Below, in pieces: positions 25,589 to 37,035 of a stretch of 64,000 bases of DNA. The stretch is taken from positions 13,198,062 through 13,262,061 of the forward strand of contig CM018031.1 of the NCBI GenBank assembly GCA_008638375.1. The letters run 5' to 3'. Each line of letters begins with the position of its first letter. Position 1 is the first letter of the stretch. The notes beneath the pieces were generated by a model, which was not told where the DNA came from, did not search any database, and was given only the letters and a program-made list of their open reading frames with translations. The stretch is from Nyssa sinensis. Taxonomy: Eukaryota; Streptophyta; Magnoliopsida; Cornales; Nyssaceae. A program made the position numbers and the translations under genes.

Positions 25589-26497
25589 ATGGCTGAAGAT
25601 AAACCATCATTAGTCAAGGATGATGATATTCCGAAATCTAGTACTTCAAAAAAATTGAATGGTCTCAATTATTTGGCTTGGGCACATGCGGTGAAGGTGT
25701 TTTTGCGTGGAAAACGCAAGTTGCAATATTTGACAGATGATCCTCCTACTAAGACAGATTCGAAGTATGAAAATTGGCTGTGTGAGGATTCTATGGTTAT
25801 GGGGTGGCTCTAGCACATCATGGAACCCCAAGTTGCTACTACTGTTGAGTTTTGTGACTCTTCTAAGAAGATTTGAGACTCTGTTATTGAATCTTTTTCT
25901 CAGCAAAGTAATGTTTCTCAGGTATATGAGTTGTATGAGAAGATTTTTTCTACTAAACAATCTGGGAAATCTTTGTCTGAGTATTATAATAGTCTTAAGA
26001 ATTTAGGGGATCAATTACTGCAGCATCGTCCCTTTACTACTGATTTGGAGCAATAGAAATGTCATTGGGAAGATTTTATAACGGCTTCCTTGCTTTCTGG
26101 TCTAGACTCAGATCTTTGTGGATTCAAGGATCAGATTCTTGCTAGTGAAACCTTACCTACTGTTTCTAATGCATATTCTCGCTTATTACGCTCTTCTCTG
26201 GGACAAGGTCCCACTATAACCAGCTCTACCATCTCTCCATTGGATTCTTTTGCTTTAGTCTCGAGTGGTAATGGTTGTGAGTCTGGTTCTCATATTTTTC
26301 ATGGCAGCCGTGGAGGTCATGTTTTTCCTGAGGGTTTTAGATGTGGTGGTCGTGTTGGAGGACGCGATGATAAGCGATGTGATCATTGTGGTGGCACCAT
26401 TCATACAAAGCCTTATTGTTGGATGAAGTATGGTAAGCCAAAGTATGCACATCAGGTCATGGATGGTTACACACAGTCACTACCCACTTTTGCTTGA
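25589..26497 (+). pseudogene. copia gag
   Basis: Gag packages element RNA into particles. One reading frame runs from the ATG (MAEDKPSLVKDD) through a UBN2-type gag core (LNGLNYLAWAHAVKVFLRG near residues 26-44) to a zinc knuckle CDHCGGTIHTKPYC (CX2CX4HX4C). It is interrupted by in-frame stops at about 25811, 25874 and 26054. The frame itself is never lost. Each stop is one transition away from the expected codon (CAG to TAG twice, TGG to TGA once), as expected from cytosine deamination in a silenced, methylated copy; that cause is inference. Confidence 0.88.
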
Positions 26498-26639
26498 TCT
26501 GGACATGTTGTTCCCAATTATAGTTCTCGTGATGCACTCATTGCTCAGCTTGGAGAGCTAGTACAGACCCTGCGTACTAACCTTCCTTCTTCTTCCTCTA
26601 TTGCTACTTTGGCCAATTCAGGTAATGTTGCATGTGTGG

Positions 26640-26934
26640 CCCGTTCACCTTCATCTTGGGTCATTAATTCTGGAGTTAGTTCTTATATGTCTGGTATACC
26701 ATCTCTCTCTTTTATAATTTATATTCTCTTAAACACCATATTTTTTTAGCTGATGGGTTATCTCGACTAGTCATTGGAAGCGGTGTTATTCATCCTACTT
26801 CTTCTTTATCCTTACCATTCAGTCTTTATGTCCCTAGATTTCCTTTTAATTTACTTTTCTGTCAGTCAATTGACTAAAACTTTTAATTGCTCTATAAACT
26901 TTTCTCCTACTTCTTGTGTTTTTCAGGACCTCAA
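26640..26934 (+). pseudogene. copia aspartic protease region
   Basis: The active-site region reads SWVINSGVSSYMSG where copia proteases have an Asp before S/T-G. The catalytic Asp codon has become Asn (GAT to AAT). A frame change follows within about 60 bases. The segment ends at the insertion of the nested MITE. Confidence 0.7.
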
Positions 26935-26937
26935 GAC

Positions 26938-27294
26938 CTAAGAAGCACGGATATGGACACTGATACGATACGACACGGACACGCAGACACATTATTTCTT
27001 AAAAAAATAGAACACGGACACGTTAGAGACACGTTGAATATATATAAGTTTTTTATATTTTTATATGACCATATAATAAAAATCTAACGTTATTTCAATT
27101 AAAATTGGCACAAAAATACATAAATTTAAAAAATATTATTAAGATATTAAAATGACAAAGTCATTAAATAAAAATTAAAGAACTTCTTCATTTAATTATC
27201 AACATCCATGATTCAATTGTCTGGACACGTGTCGGTTTCAGACACGTGTTTGACACGGACACGTGAGCCAAAATAGAGTGTCTGTGCTTCATAG
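26938..27294. mobile_element. Nested hAT-type MITE, 357 bp
   Basis: Terminal inverted repeats are CTAAGAAGCACGGA and, at the other end, its relative TCTGTGCTTCATAG. The flanking 8-bp direct repeat CTCAAGAC (26930-26937 and 27295-27302) is the duplication length of hAT transposons. Removing the element and one repeat restores a continuous copia protein reading from DLK into the segment ahead of integrase. Both subterminal parts are rich in gacacg and cgtgtc words. There is no transposase. Confidence 0.9.
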
Positions 27295-28330
27295 CTCAAG
27301 ACGAAGAAGATGATTGGTTCGGGGCATGAGAAAGATGGCCTCTACTATTTGGATTCTATTGGTTCCTCTTTATCTCCTTCATCGGCCTTGAGTGCAGCAG
27401 TTTCACCTCTTCAATGACACTTTCGCTTGGGTCATCCTTCTTTGAAAAAGCTCAAGTTAGCTATTCTTGGTTTAAGTCGAGTGTCTAGTTTAGAATGCGA
27501 GGCTTGTCAGTTGGGCAAGCATTCTCGTAGTTCCTTCTCGAGTAGTATTCATGGTCGTCAGTCTGAGTCTTTTGCTTGTAGTTCACACGGACATATGGAG
27601 ACCTTCTCGTGTTTCTAATTTGAATGGATTCCATTATTTTGTGATATTTGTGGATAATTATTCTCGTATAACATGGTTATTTTTTATAAAAGAGTGATCT
27701 GAGCTACCTCATATCTTTTTAAGTTTTATAATGAAATTTTTGTTCAATTTGGCAAACGTATTAAAGTGTTTCGCTCGGATAATGCATTAGAATATACATA
27801 GTCTATCATGAATTCGTTTTGTGCTACTCATGGAATTATCTATCAAACTAGTTGTGCTCACACCTCTCAACAAAATGATGTTGCTGAATGCAAACATCGC
27901 CATGTGTTGGATGTTGCCTGTACCTTGATGTTCAATATGCATGTCCCAAGACATTTTTGGCATGATGGTGTTCTTACTGCATACTATCTTGTTAATCGTA
28001 TGCCATCTGTTGCTCTCGATCACCAGTCTTCCTTCTCTCTTTTATATTCTAGGCTTTCCTCCTTTCAACTCACTCTTCGTGTGTTTGGCTGTGTAGCTTT
28101 TGTTCATATTTTGGGTTCTGGTCCGGATAAACTATTACCTCGGGCTCGAAAATGCCTATTTCTTAGGTATTCTCGGACTCAAAAGGGTTTTCGTTGTTAT
28201 AGTCTTGAGTCTCATCGTTACTTTGTCAGTGTAGATGTAACCTTCTTTGAGTCCACACCTTACTTTTCCTTTTTTGATCAGTCGCTGACTTCCGATCTCA
28301 TCTCTTGTTGTCAGGGGGAGTCCTCAATTC
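27295..28330 (+). pseudogene. copia GAG-pre-integrase zinc finger and integrase
   Basis: Integrase inserts the cDNA into the genome. The pre-integrase finger is visible as RLGHPS and, after a gap, CEACQLGKHSR. The catalytic core follows with a frame change and stops near 27600-27800 (FRSDNALEY then QQNDVAECKHR, where the family usually has an N/E arrangement carrying the catalytic residues). C-terminal text includes VNRMPS and RARKCLFLRYS. An uninterrupted reading covers 27808-28755. Confidence 0.85.
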
Positions 28331-28639
28331 CTTGTCCTACTCTTCCTTTGCCTATTTATTCTTCACCTAATTCACCCTTTCAGGTGTCCAAAGAGAGGCG
28401 CATTGTTTCTTATAACCTGCATGCTACATCTTCTCCGTCCGAGGTTCTTACTCCTTCCTCTTCTACTCCTGATCCTGATGATTTACCTATTGCTCTAAAA
28501 AGAGGTAAACACACTTGTACTCAACATCTTGTTGTTAACTTTGTGTCCTATGCTCGCATATCTCCTTGTTTGCAATCTTTTGCTTGTGCTTTGTCTTCTA
28601 GTTCTCTTCCCCAATCTTATAAGCAGGATTTGTTGTCTT

Positions 28640-29580
28640 CTAGATGGAAACATGCTATGGATGAGGAAATGAGTGCTTTTCATGAGAATCAGACTTGGGA
28701 ACTTGTGGTTCTTCCTTTTGGAAACAAATGGTCGATTGTCGTTGGGTCTATGTAGCTAAAGGCAACACTCAGACATATGGTGTTGATTATTTCGAGACCT
28801 TTTCTTCTGTGGCTCTTCTTAATTCGGTTTGTATCTTACTTTCCATTGTTGTTAGTTGTTCTTAGCCATTGTATCAGCTTGATAGCAAGAATGCTTTCCT
28901 TGATGGCGATCTTCAAGAGAAAGTTTACATGGACCAACCACCTGGCTATGTTGTTTCCAGTAGTGAGCATCTTGTTTGTCGGCTACGTAAGGCCTTGTAT
29001 GGTCTAAAACAATCTCCACGTGCTTGGTTCGATAGATTTAGTTCAGTAGTTCTCACATATGGTTTCCATTGTTATACTTCTAATCACTTTATCTTTGTTC
29101 GTCATTCTTCGGTGGGTACCATCTTTCTCATTGTTTACGTGGATGATATTATTATCTTGGTAGTGATTCTTTTGGGATTGCATATTTAAAACGACATCTC
29201 AGCCAACACTTCCATACTAAAAATTTGGGTGTCCTTCACTACTTTCTTGGGATTGAAGTTGCTCTTTTTCGTTAGGGCATTTCTCTATCTCAACTGGAAG
29301 TATGTGCTTGATCTACTTTCTAAGACTGGTCTTTTAGGTGATAGGCCCGTTGATACCCTTATGAATTCTAGTATTAAGCTTGATGGTGAACAAGGAGAAC
29401 CATTTGTTGATGTTGGCTGGTACTGCCGACTCATTGGGAAGTTGATTTATCTTACTGTTACTTGGCCAGACATTACTTATGTTGTTGGTGTAGTCAGTGA
29501 ATATATGCATGCTCCTTGTCATCCTCATTTTGATGTTGTCCGTCGTATTTTACGCTATTTGAAGACTGCTCTTGGCTGAG
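28640..29580 (+). pseudogene. copia reverse transcriptase
   Basis: RT copies element RNA into cDNA. The frame opens with MDEEMSAFHENQTWELV. At about 28740 the family's usual stretch between RWVY and VAKG is deleted, and the reading shifts frame. It resumes as LDSKNAFLDGDLQEKVYMDQ, LRKALYGLKQSPRAW and the catalytic YVDDI at 29137-29151. A further break near 29190-29230 precedes the thumb region (TWPDITYVVGVVSEY). Confidence 0.88.
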
Positions 29581-30087
29581 GCCTTTTGTACAAGTCTTTT
29601 TCTTCCCTTTCTGTGGTTAGGTTTAGTGATGCTAATTGGACTGGTTGTTGGAGTGATTGACGATCTACTGCTGGTTATTGTACCTTTGTTGGCAGAAATT
29701 TGGTTACATGGCGTTATAAGAAGCAGAATGTGGTTGCTCGATCTAGCGCTGAAGCTAAAGTATAGGGCTATGGCTCATACCACATCAGAAATGTTGTGGG
29801 TTCAGTCTCTTCTTCAGGATCTTAGAGTTAATGTTTCTGGGCCTATGCAAATGCATTGTGATAATCAAGCTGCTAATTTTGTTGCTAATAATCTGGTCTT
29901 TCATGAAAAACATATAGAGGTTGATTGTCGCTTTATTCGGGATTTGCTTATGAAGAAACAAATTTTCACTTCTTATGTACGTTCAGATATTCAATTGGGC
30001 AATATTTTCACCAAGCCATTACCATGGGTTTCTTTTGATCGTCTCTTTTCCAAGCTAGGCATGTTTGATGTGTATGCTCTAGCTTGA
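29572..30087 (+). pseudogene. copia RNase H
   Basis: RNase H removes the RNA strand after copying. The text includes the ARSSAEAK motif in one frame, then TTSEMLWVQSLLQDL, the conserved HCDNQAANFVANN and KHIEVDCRFIRDLL in the main frame, ending at a stop just before the purine tract and 3' LTR. At least one frame change lies near the start. Confidence 0.85.
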
Positions 30088-30094
30088 GGGGAAG

Positions 30095-30292
30095 TGTTAG
30101 TGTGTTATTTTTTGTCCTTGAGGGTATTCTTGTACTTTCTTTTATCTCCCGTATTGATGTATATACGAGGTGTAAGGGTTAAAGATGGTTGTGTGAGTGA
30201 AATAATATTGAGCAACTTTCTTCTAATCCTTGACTGTCCTCTACTCTTCTCTTCTTTTCCCAAACTTAATTTCCATATCATAAACTTCAACT
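30095..30292 (+). repeat. 3' LTR of the copia element (198 bp)
   Basis: It starts TGTTAG right after TTGAGGGGAAG and ends CAACT before the target duplication GTGGC. It differs from the 5' LTR by small indels and scattered substitutions. Confidence 0.9.
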
Positions 30293-30299
30293 GTGGCTA

Positions 30300-30740
30300 A
30301 TGTTTTGGGTCCACTGAAGTGTAACACATGCACACCAAGCTAATTCTATATACCTTAGTCCTAAAATGAGAGAGACCATTTTACTAACTTCTTAGACAAG
30401 TGATGTCCTTGCCATGATTACCGCTCAACTCAAAAGGCCTATCACGTGCCATGAGCTAATCACGTACCAACTACTATAAATAGCAGTGTCTTTACCCAAA
30501 AAAACATCATCAAAGATGTATACAATATTAGTATTGTGCATAAGAGTCCTTGTATGGTTGCTCTAGATTTTCACACCATATTAATACCTTCACCTTATAT
30601 TCTCTCTTTCTAGATTGTCTTTTACTTTCTTGTTACTTCATCATCTTGGGAATTCTTGACTATCTGATGTGTGATTACTGCTCACATACTCACTATTTAC
30701 ATTTTGGCAACGCCACTGGAGAAGTTTTTGAGTTGCATCA
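30300..30740 (+). repeat. Probable gypsy LTR end with primer-binding-like site
   Basis: A TATA-like ctactataaatagcag lies near 30470 and the segment ends at TTTTGGCAACGCCACTGGAG, which resembles the TTTGGCGACTCC-type primer-binding sites of Athila-like gypsy elements. A gypsy RT fragment follows immediately, so most of the internal region has been deleted. Confidence 0.4.
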
Positions 30741-30880
30741 TGTACAAACATGGAATTGATGTAGATCCTTCCAAAATCACGGGAAGTCAGGAAATTCTGC
30801 TCCCAACTACACAGAACCAACTTAGGAGCTTTTTGAGAGGTTTATGGGGATTTGCCAATTATGAGTTAGGTACTGTGTTG
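30690..30880 (+). pseudogene. Ty3/gypsy reverse transcriptase fragment
   Basis: The reading YKHGIDVDPSKITGSQE, then PTTQNQLRSFLRGLWGFANY, matches the end of the gypsy RT domain, where 'GI.vdP.Ki' and 'LRSFLGL..fYR' are the usual signatures. Only this short piece is left. Confidence 0.7.
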
Positions 30881-30899
30881 TGGACTAATGACTTATATT

Positions 30900-31842
30900 T
30901 CATGAGAGGGCCAAGAAGTTGCTCAAGTAAATTTAGATAATACATGCAAGTTTCCTGATAAACTGCTGGAATCCAATTTTCCTCTAGTAGTTATTTGAAT
31001 CTGCTTTTGTCTGTTCCCAAAAGGTAAATTCAGGCAAGAAAAAAGGTTTTGCTTTCCAGAAATCTTAGCCTTATAGTTCTATATAAAAATTAGATTATTG
31101 GGTGACTTGAAATTTTTAATTTTTTTTACAAAAGCTGAAAGGAATATTTGGCTGAGGACTAGGGTTGAAATTATTATGAAATTCAAGAAATATTGTTTGT
31201 GAAAATTCAGCTATTTGGATCAGTATATGGCGCTAGAAGGATCATTGATAAATTCAGTGAGTACAACTCTGCCTTCTCTACATGCCATTGCATATTATAT
31301 ACTGTAAGCTATAATGATGGAGAGAACAACATTGCTATCCTTTTTTCTCTCATTTTCCCCCCTTTCTTCACCTGGAATTGGAAAATTTTAGTGAACTGTG
31401 ACTTAGCTTTGCAACAAAGTTAATTTCCTGTTACTGCCTAACAGATGGTTGGTTTGAATCTACTTACAAGAACTTGTGTAATTGTCAACAGGAATTCCAG
31501 TTTCAGTGTCTCTGGTTTATATTTTGCAAGGCATCATGTTATGTAAGCCACCAAGTTCTTTTCAATGGTGTTGCCTCTGGCCTCATACACACAGGGACAA
31601 GCAGATGCAGTTGAGTTTGGATGGTAGACCTCAGTCAGAGAATAATGTCCTATGTTATTAATGCTTTTTACATCTACAGTTTGTAGAGCATCTTTTTTTA
31701 TTTTTGTAGGTGTTTAGTATTGTTAATTTTTTTTTTTTTTGGATGTAGAAAAACAAAAGTATTTGTGCATTAGATGCTAGTAAGAAAAGGCATTATAACA
31801 TAAAAAAAAAAAAAACCCTCTGCCAGAGCAAAGACGGCATTT
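30900..31842. other. No gene seen
   Basis: Mixed-composition sequence with poly-T near 31727-31740 and poly-A near 31802-31814. No exon or element border could be supported. Confidence 0.4.
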
Positions 31843-32450
31843 TCATGAGACTTTTTTAATGCCTCTCTTACAAGTATGACAAATCATACACAGTAGGAGC
31901 GACTGCCCTGATATTAAAAACAATAGGGTTGATGGTCTAAAGCAAATTTCTATTGAAACATTGTAATGACAAATCAGGTGGAGGGATTCTTGTTGCAACG
32001 CATCCCATGTCACCTCTAGAAAGTACTTCTCAAGAAAGGCAGTAGAAAAGACGTCCCACTCCATCACCATGGTGGCCTTTGTCACTTCCCACCGCTGTAC
32101 TGCCTCCCCATCCAACTGGAAAGAGGCAAAAGCAACCTGTAAGTCATCCTCGTGAATCTGGAGTGTCTCAAAAATCTTGTTGATCCTCCATAGCCAATTC
32201 TCTGCGACAAGCAGATCCAGCTCCCCGCTGTACTTGGAAGGATTTAGCCTTTGAAACTCCCTCATAGCTGAGGTAGCTCAGGCCTTACCTTCGTGAAGCT
32301 GTGATTGTACCTCGTTCCTAGCCATCTGAATAAACTGTTGCATGGTTTCTACCGTGCCCTGTATCATGTCGGTCCCATCCATGGGTGCCAGTGGAGCTCT
32401 CGGTGGAGTTGGAGCTCATGGTTTGCCTCGGCATCTAGGTGGCATCCTAC
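31843..32450 (-). pseudogene. Ty3/gypsy gag fragment
   Basis: On the minus strand, MREFQRLNPSKYSGELD, AENWLWRINKIFETLQIHED, VAFASFQLDGEAVQRWE and FSTAFLEKYF form the core of a plant gypsy gag (retrotransposon gag domain). The open frame spans 32265 to 31843; upstream gag-like text with stops continues to about 32450. No protease or pol follows. Confidence 0.75.
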
Positions 32451-33105
32451 ATAAGATCATGGTAGAAGTGAAAAATAGAAACTCCTACCAGTGTTATCAA
32501 TCCCCAATGAGATGCCCCATGATGTTACAAGTAACCCCATATCATCATCAGCAAGCTATTACCGGGCAGATGAAGAACTTTAGGATGCAAACTCTGTAAT
32601 GAAAAATCAAAATCCACCCCAATCTTTTGTCACCTTGCAAGCTCCATCAAAGAAAAGCTACAACTGTCTTGATATGTACAACTGGAGAATGTAGCCTCGC
32701 TCCATTGGAATTCTGAAACAGGAAAGTCACCATTAGAAAGAAGCATTCCAGGTAACCACACCCATCTCTTAATCAACCCAAGTCCAAGAGGCCGAACAAT
32801 TTGCAATAATACTGACCATGACAAAATCTTTATTGCTCTCAAACGCTCTAATTTCATGGACAGAGAAGAAGCGAATCCCATTCTTCTTATAAACCTCACA
32901 TTCAACCCAAAGACGCCACTCTCTCGGTATTCAAGCTCTTAGGCCATGCATCATGGTAAACTATTCTTTATATTTGACAGAGGCATGATTAAATTACAAA
33001 TGATGCTATTATATTTCTTGCCAATATTTTATATGATTCAGACTTTCTCATGTCCACCCTAAGATTGACTATTTCCAAGCTTATCCTTTACCTTATAAGA
33101 AATAA
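32451..33105 (-). other. Unidentified segment, possible decayed coding text
   Basis: On the minus strand at about 32930-32815 one frame gives REWRLWVECEVYKKNG and IRFFSVHEIRAFESNK without stops, and another frame is open from 32905 to 32630. I do not recognise either, and no splice structure is clear. Confidence 0.2.
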
Positions 33106-34074
33106 GGCTACGTTTGGTACGCTGGAATGGAATAGGACAGGAATGGAATAGGAATAATTATTCCATTCTTTTGTTTGACTGAATACCTAGTAATGGAATG
33201 ATAATTTCATTCCTGTGTTTGGTTTGAACTATCAAATTGTTGGAATGGAATGAGAATAATTAATTATATTCTTTTGTTTGGATACCTAGTAATGAAAAAA
33301 AAAAACGTTCAATCTACATTTTTTTATTGTCAAAAAAAAAAATTTATTGGGAAAAAAAAAATCAACTTGCATTTGTTTTATTGGCCAAAAAAAAAAAAAA
33401 GTTAATTCAACTTGCATTTGTTTTGTTAGCAAAAAAAAAAAACTTATATAGTCATCTTGGTTTCATGTACAAGTTAACTTCTTATAATTAATATTTAATA
33501 AATTAATAATATTTATAAATTAATAAATTTTTAAGAAATATAATTAGTTTTATGATAAATAATTAATAATTATATTACTTAATAATTAATATTTTTTAAA
33601 AATATATCTTTTATAATAGTAATTATTAAAAAATTAAAATAATTATACATATATTTATATATATCCTATTTATAATATTTTTGGCAAATATATTTGTAAT
33701 TTTATTTAAATTAGAGTTAAATATATTGTAATTCACCTACATGTATAAAATATTTTTTTATTAATAAAAGTATAAGAAAATTTATAATTATTAATTAATT
33801 ATTAATAAATTTTTCATCTACCAAGTTTATTAATTATAAGAAAATTAACTGTACTTGTAGTCGTGGGCTGTAGAGATGGATGGTCATTCCGTTAGGAATG
33901 GAATGGACATTCCTTAGGTTTTGTCAAGGAATGCTTATTCCTGTGCTAAGTGGAATAGCCATTCCGAATGGAATGGTCATTCCATCATGTTTAAGCATAC
34001 CAAACGCAAAAATGGAATGGGAGCAGGAATGCTCATTCCATTCCTGCCTCAATTCCTGCGCACCAAACGTAGCC
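33106..34074. mobile_element. Harbinger-like TIR element, copy 2 (969 bp, non-autonomous)
   Basis: Termini GGCTACGTTTGGTACGCTGG and CCAAACGTAGCC are the same as in copy 1 at 13453. The flanking 3-bp duplication is TAA (33103-33105 and 34075-34077), the canonical PIF/Harbinger target. It is close to copy 1 over almost its whole length in the same orientation; the main difference is a short deletion after the left terminus. Confidence 0.88.
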
Positions 34075-34300
34075 TAAGAAGCAATGCAATTGGCGGCGTA
34101 GTTCTATGTTAATTTTTATCAAGATCATCGGTGCAGTCAACTTAAGATTTGATGTGCAAGATAAATGAAATAAAATATGAGTCCTATAAAAGAATTGAAA
34201 AAAATTATTTAAGATAAATTAAATTAACTTTTTTTTTAAATTTAATAACTTTATAGATAAATATTTATAGTTTAAAAAATGACGCTAACTCTATCTACAA

Positions 34301-34850
34301 GGGTACATTTGATACGCTGGAATGGAATAACATACATTTGGTTTGCTGGAATGGAATAAGACAAAAATGAAATAACATCAGGAATAGAATAGAGAAGGAA
34401 TGGAATGTGAATAATTATTCTATTCTTTTATTTGGTTGGCTAAATACCCAATAACAGAATGACAATTATATTCCTGTGTTTGGTTTGAACCATCAAATCG
34501 TTAGAATGAAGTTAATATTAAGTTAGATATTCAAAGTACTTGTATAAATTTCAAAGTTTTCATGTATGTTTAATAAAAAAAAAACTCAACCTATATTTTT
34601 TTTATTGACAAAAAAAAAATTCAACTTGCGTTTTTTTATTAGCAAAAAAAAAATTAAAAATTTTTAATAAGGAATAGAATGAGCATTTCGTAATTTTTGG
34701 TAAAGAATGACGATTCCGGCTTCTTTGAGAATAGTCATATCATTTGGAATGACCATTTCGATCTAAAAAGTCTAAACAAATACAAAAATGAAATAGCATC
34801 AAGATACATATTCTATTCATATCCTCATTCCTACCTATCAAACATGACAT
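34301..34850. mobile_element. Decayed relative of the Harbinger-like element
   Basis: It begins gggtacatttgatacgctgg, repeats ggaatggaata subterminally and ends near ctatcaaacatgac, resembling both ends of the copies at 13453 and 33106 with many changes and a shortened centre. It starts about 230 bases after copy 2. Confidence 0.65.
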
Positions 34851-36995
34851 TAAAGTTTGTCAGAAATAAGATGAAATCTCTCTTATGTCCTTTATATTTA
34901 TATCATTATTTAATGACTAAAAAGGTCAGATTAGTGTAAAAGTCAAAAAATATGAAAAGACATGCATACCCTTATGAGATACCCGATTGTTCTTTCTGCT
35001 CTCTCCCATTTCACTCTTTGCCTCTTTGTTTCTCTTTCTATTTTTGCAGAGAAAAATAGTATTCCATTCATCCCGAATTAATAGCACGAGAAAGCTAATT
35101 TTTTATTTTGAACAATCATTTAATAATTTTACACTTGATTAAGAGGATAAATTTATAAAACTAATCTTCATGCACATTAAATAATATATTCACATTAAAT
35201 TTGTGAGAATAATTTAAAATTTTTATAATTATTTATATCTTAACTTTTTAAATAAAACTCTTATTATAAGATATCTTAAAATAAAATAAAAAAATTTTAA
35301 TTCGGGACGGAGATACATGTCAAAATCATCGATCTTAGGATTTTTTTTTTCTCTCTCCTACCATCACCGAGGTTCCATTCGATTTCGTCGGCATCCGAGA
35401 CTTCGCATTGGATGTACTTGGTTAGCTTGGCGCTCCAGGAGGGCTGAGGCCATTCGATTTCGTCGGTGTCCGAGACTTTGCATTGGATGTACTTGGTTCG
35501 GTCGGCGTTCTAGGAGGGCTGTGGGCTTTGTACGATGTCGTAGACCTTCCATGGGCTGCCGGTGATGTCGGAAAGTGGTAGGATCTCGGCGAGGCTGTTT
35601 GCCTACGATGCCAGTGGCACCGATTTGTGACTGTTTCAAAGTTGATTATATTTTTAACCACTTGCTGGTTTGATTCAACCATCTAATTGGAACTTAGCTT
35701 TTGTCCTAATTTCTATTGTGACTTGAAAATAAGGATGAGATTGATGGTGGGTGAAAATATGGGATGAACAAATTTGGAGCATATATGAAGATAATATAGG
35801 AATTTCCCAATTTTGGGAGTAGAGATTTGATAGAACGTGTGTGCGCGTGTGTAGAGAGAGCCCAATCTGGGTTTTAAGAAACAATTTCTTCATATATTTT
35901 TTTCTTCAATTTCTTGGCCATCAAAGGGAGATTTCTTACCATGCATGGGTTTCGAAGAAACCCACTTCATCTGTACCGATTGTTACTTTATCCAGTGCAT
36001 TCCTCTATCATCAATACAACCAACCTCACAGTAAATCTTCACGCGTATTTGTACCTAACTCATCTCTTTTGTATCTAATGATTTACTTTGTCTAATTTTT
36101 GCTATTTAAGGATTGTGTTTTGATCTCATTTGGATTATTGTGATTTGATTTGGTTACAATGCCATGGGTAATTGCTGTGAACAGTTTTGGGCATTTTAGC
36201 TATACAGGTAAAAAAGTAATATTACAAAAGTTGTTATGAGCATGAGGATAATTTCGTAATCTGGATTAATTACGAAGACAATCCTTTACATTGCAGTAGG
36301 GAAATTCTGTTGCTGACAATTAAAATAGGAAGAAAGTTATTATTATTTTTCAAATTACTGAAGTGTTTGTAATATTATTAAATTTTAAAAAATATTAATA
36401 TAATTTATTTATTTTTTTATAATTTCATTCATTTTTTACTTTAGGCTTAAATGGTTTAATATTTCATAAAGTACTCTTGTATGACATAAATCAAATTTAG
36501 TTAATAAAATTTTAAATTATAAAGAATTAAGAAAAAAGGAGTGAAATTATGAACTGTTATAATTTTATATTTTTTCAAAAATTATCAAAATTTGCTATAA
36601 TAAATATATTTTTTTGTATATATTAGAGTAATAATTATAGAAATAGGAAGTGAAAATGGCCTGATCACAATAATATATTTTTGCTTTTTTCACGTTTAAT
36701 ACAATAATTTTAGCTAGAAAAGAAAAGAAGGGAAAAGAGCATCTCTCACCTTTTTCTATAGAAAAAAAAAATATTCGGGAAAAAAATAAAAGTCACTTTC
36801 TGAAGTGGAAGGAGATGGTCCCGGGAAATTTAAAAATCCGCCGAATCAATCCCTTTCTAAGGTTCGCTGTTCAATGCAACAACGACCGTCGCTCAGGAGC
36901 CCAGGACCCCGTTCGCTCACCAAAGATGAATATTACCCGCATTTCAAAACAAGAGAATCCAAATATAACGCCACTGCTTCAGATAAACCTTCACC

Positions 36996-36997
<2 letters not shown>
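34851..36997. other. Region upstream of MIK, no gene recognised
   Basis: It holds a GC-rich tandem repeat at 35376-35530 inside AT-rich sequence. A leader-like stretch at about 35830-36030 has a candidate donor (cctcacag|taaatc), but no exon could be joined to it. Sequence at 36805-36990 is GC-richer and may belong to the distal MIK promoter. Confidence 0.35.
35376..35530. repeat. GC-rich tandem duplication, period 75 bp
   Basis: Two units begin cattcgatttcgtcgg at 35376 and 35451 and share ccgagact and gcattggatgtacttggtt. Both can be read as open frames, but no protein family is recognised. Confidence 0.8.

Positions 36998-37035
<38 letters not shown>

Larger units (their letters stand above)
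24787..30292 (+). mobile_element. Ty1/copia LTR retrotransposon, decayed, 5.5 kb
   Basis: LTRs lie at 24787-24988 and 30095-30292, a tRNA-Met-type PBS at 24989-25000 (TGGTATCAGAGC) and a purine tract TTGAGGGGAAG just before the 3' LTR. The 5-bp target duplication is GTGGC (24782-24786 and 30293-30297). The order gag, protease, integrase, RT, RNase H is that of Ty1/copia. Stop codons, a deletion at the start of RT and frame changes make it non-autonomous now. A 357-bp hAT MITE is nested between the protease region and the integrase zinc finger. Confidence 0.95.

Noticed and set aside
35364..35682. R/P-rich minus-strand ORFs
   Set aside because: They come from a 75-bp GC-rich tandem repeat read in several frames; no family match.
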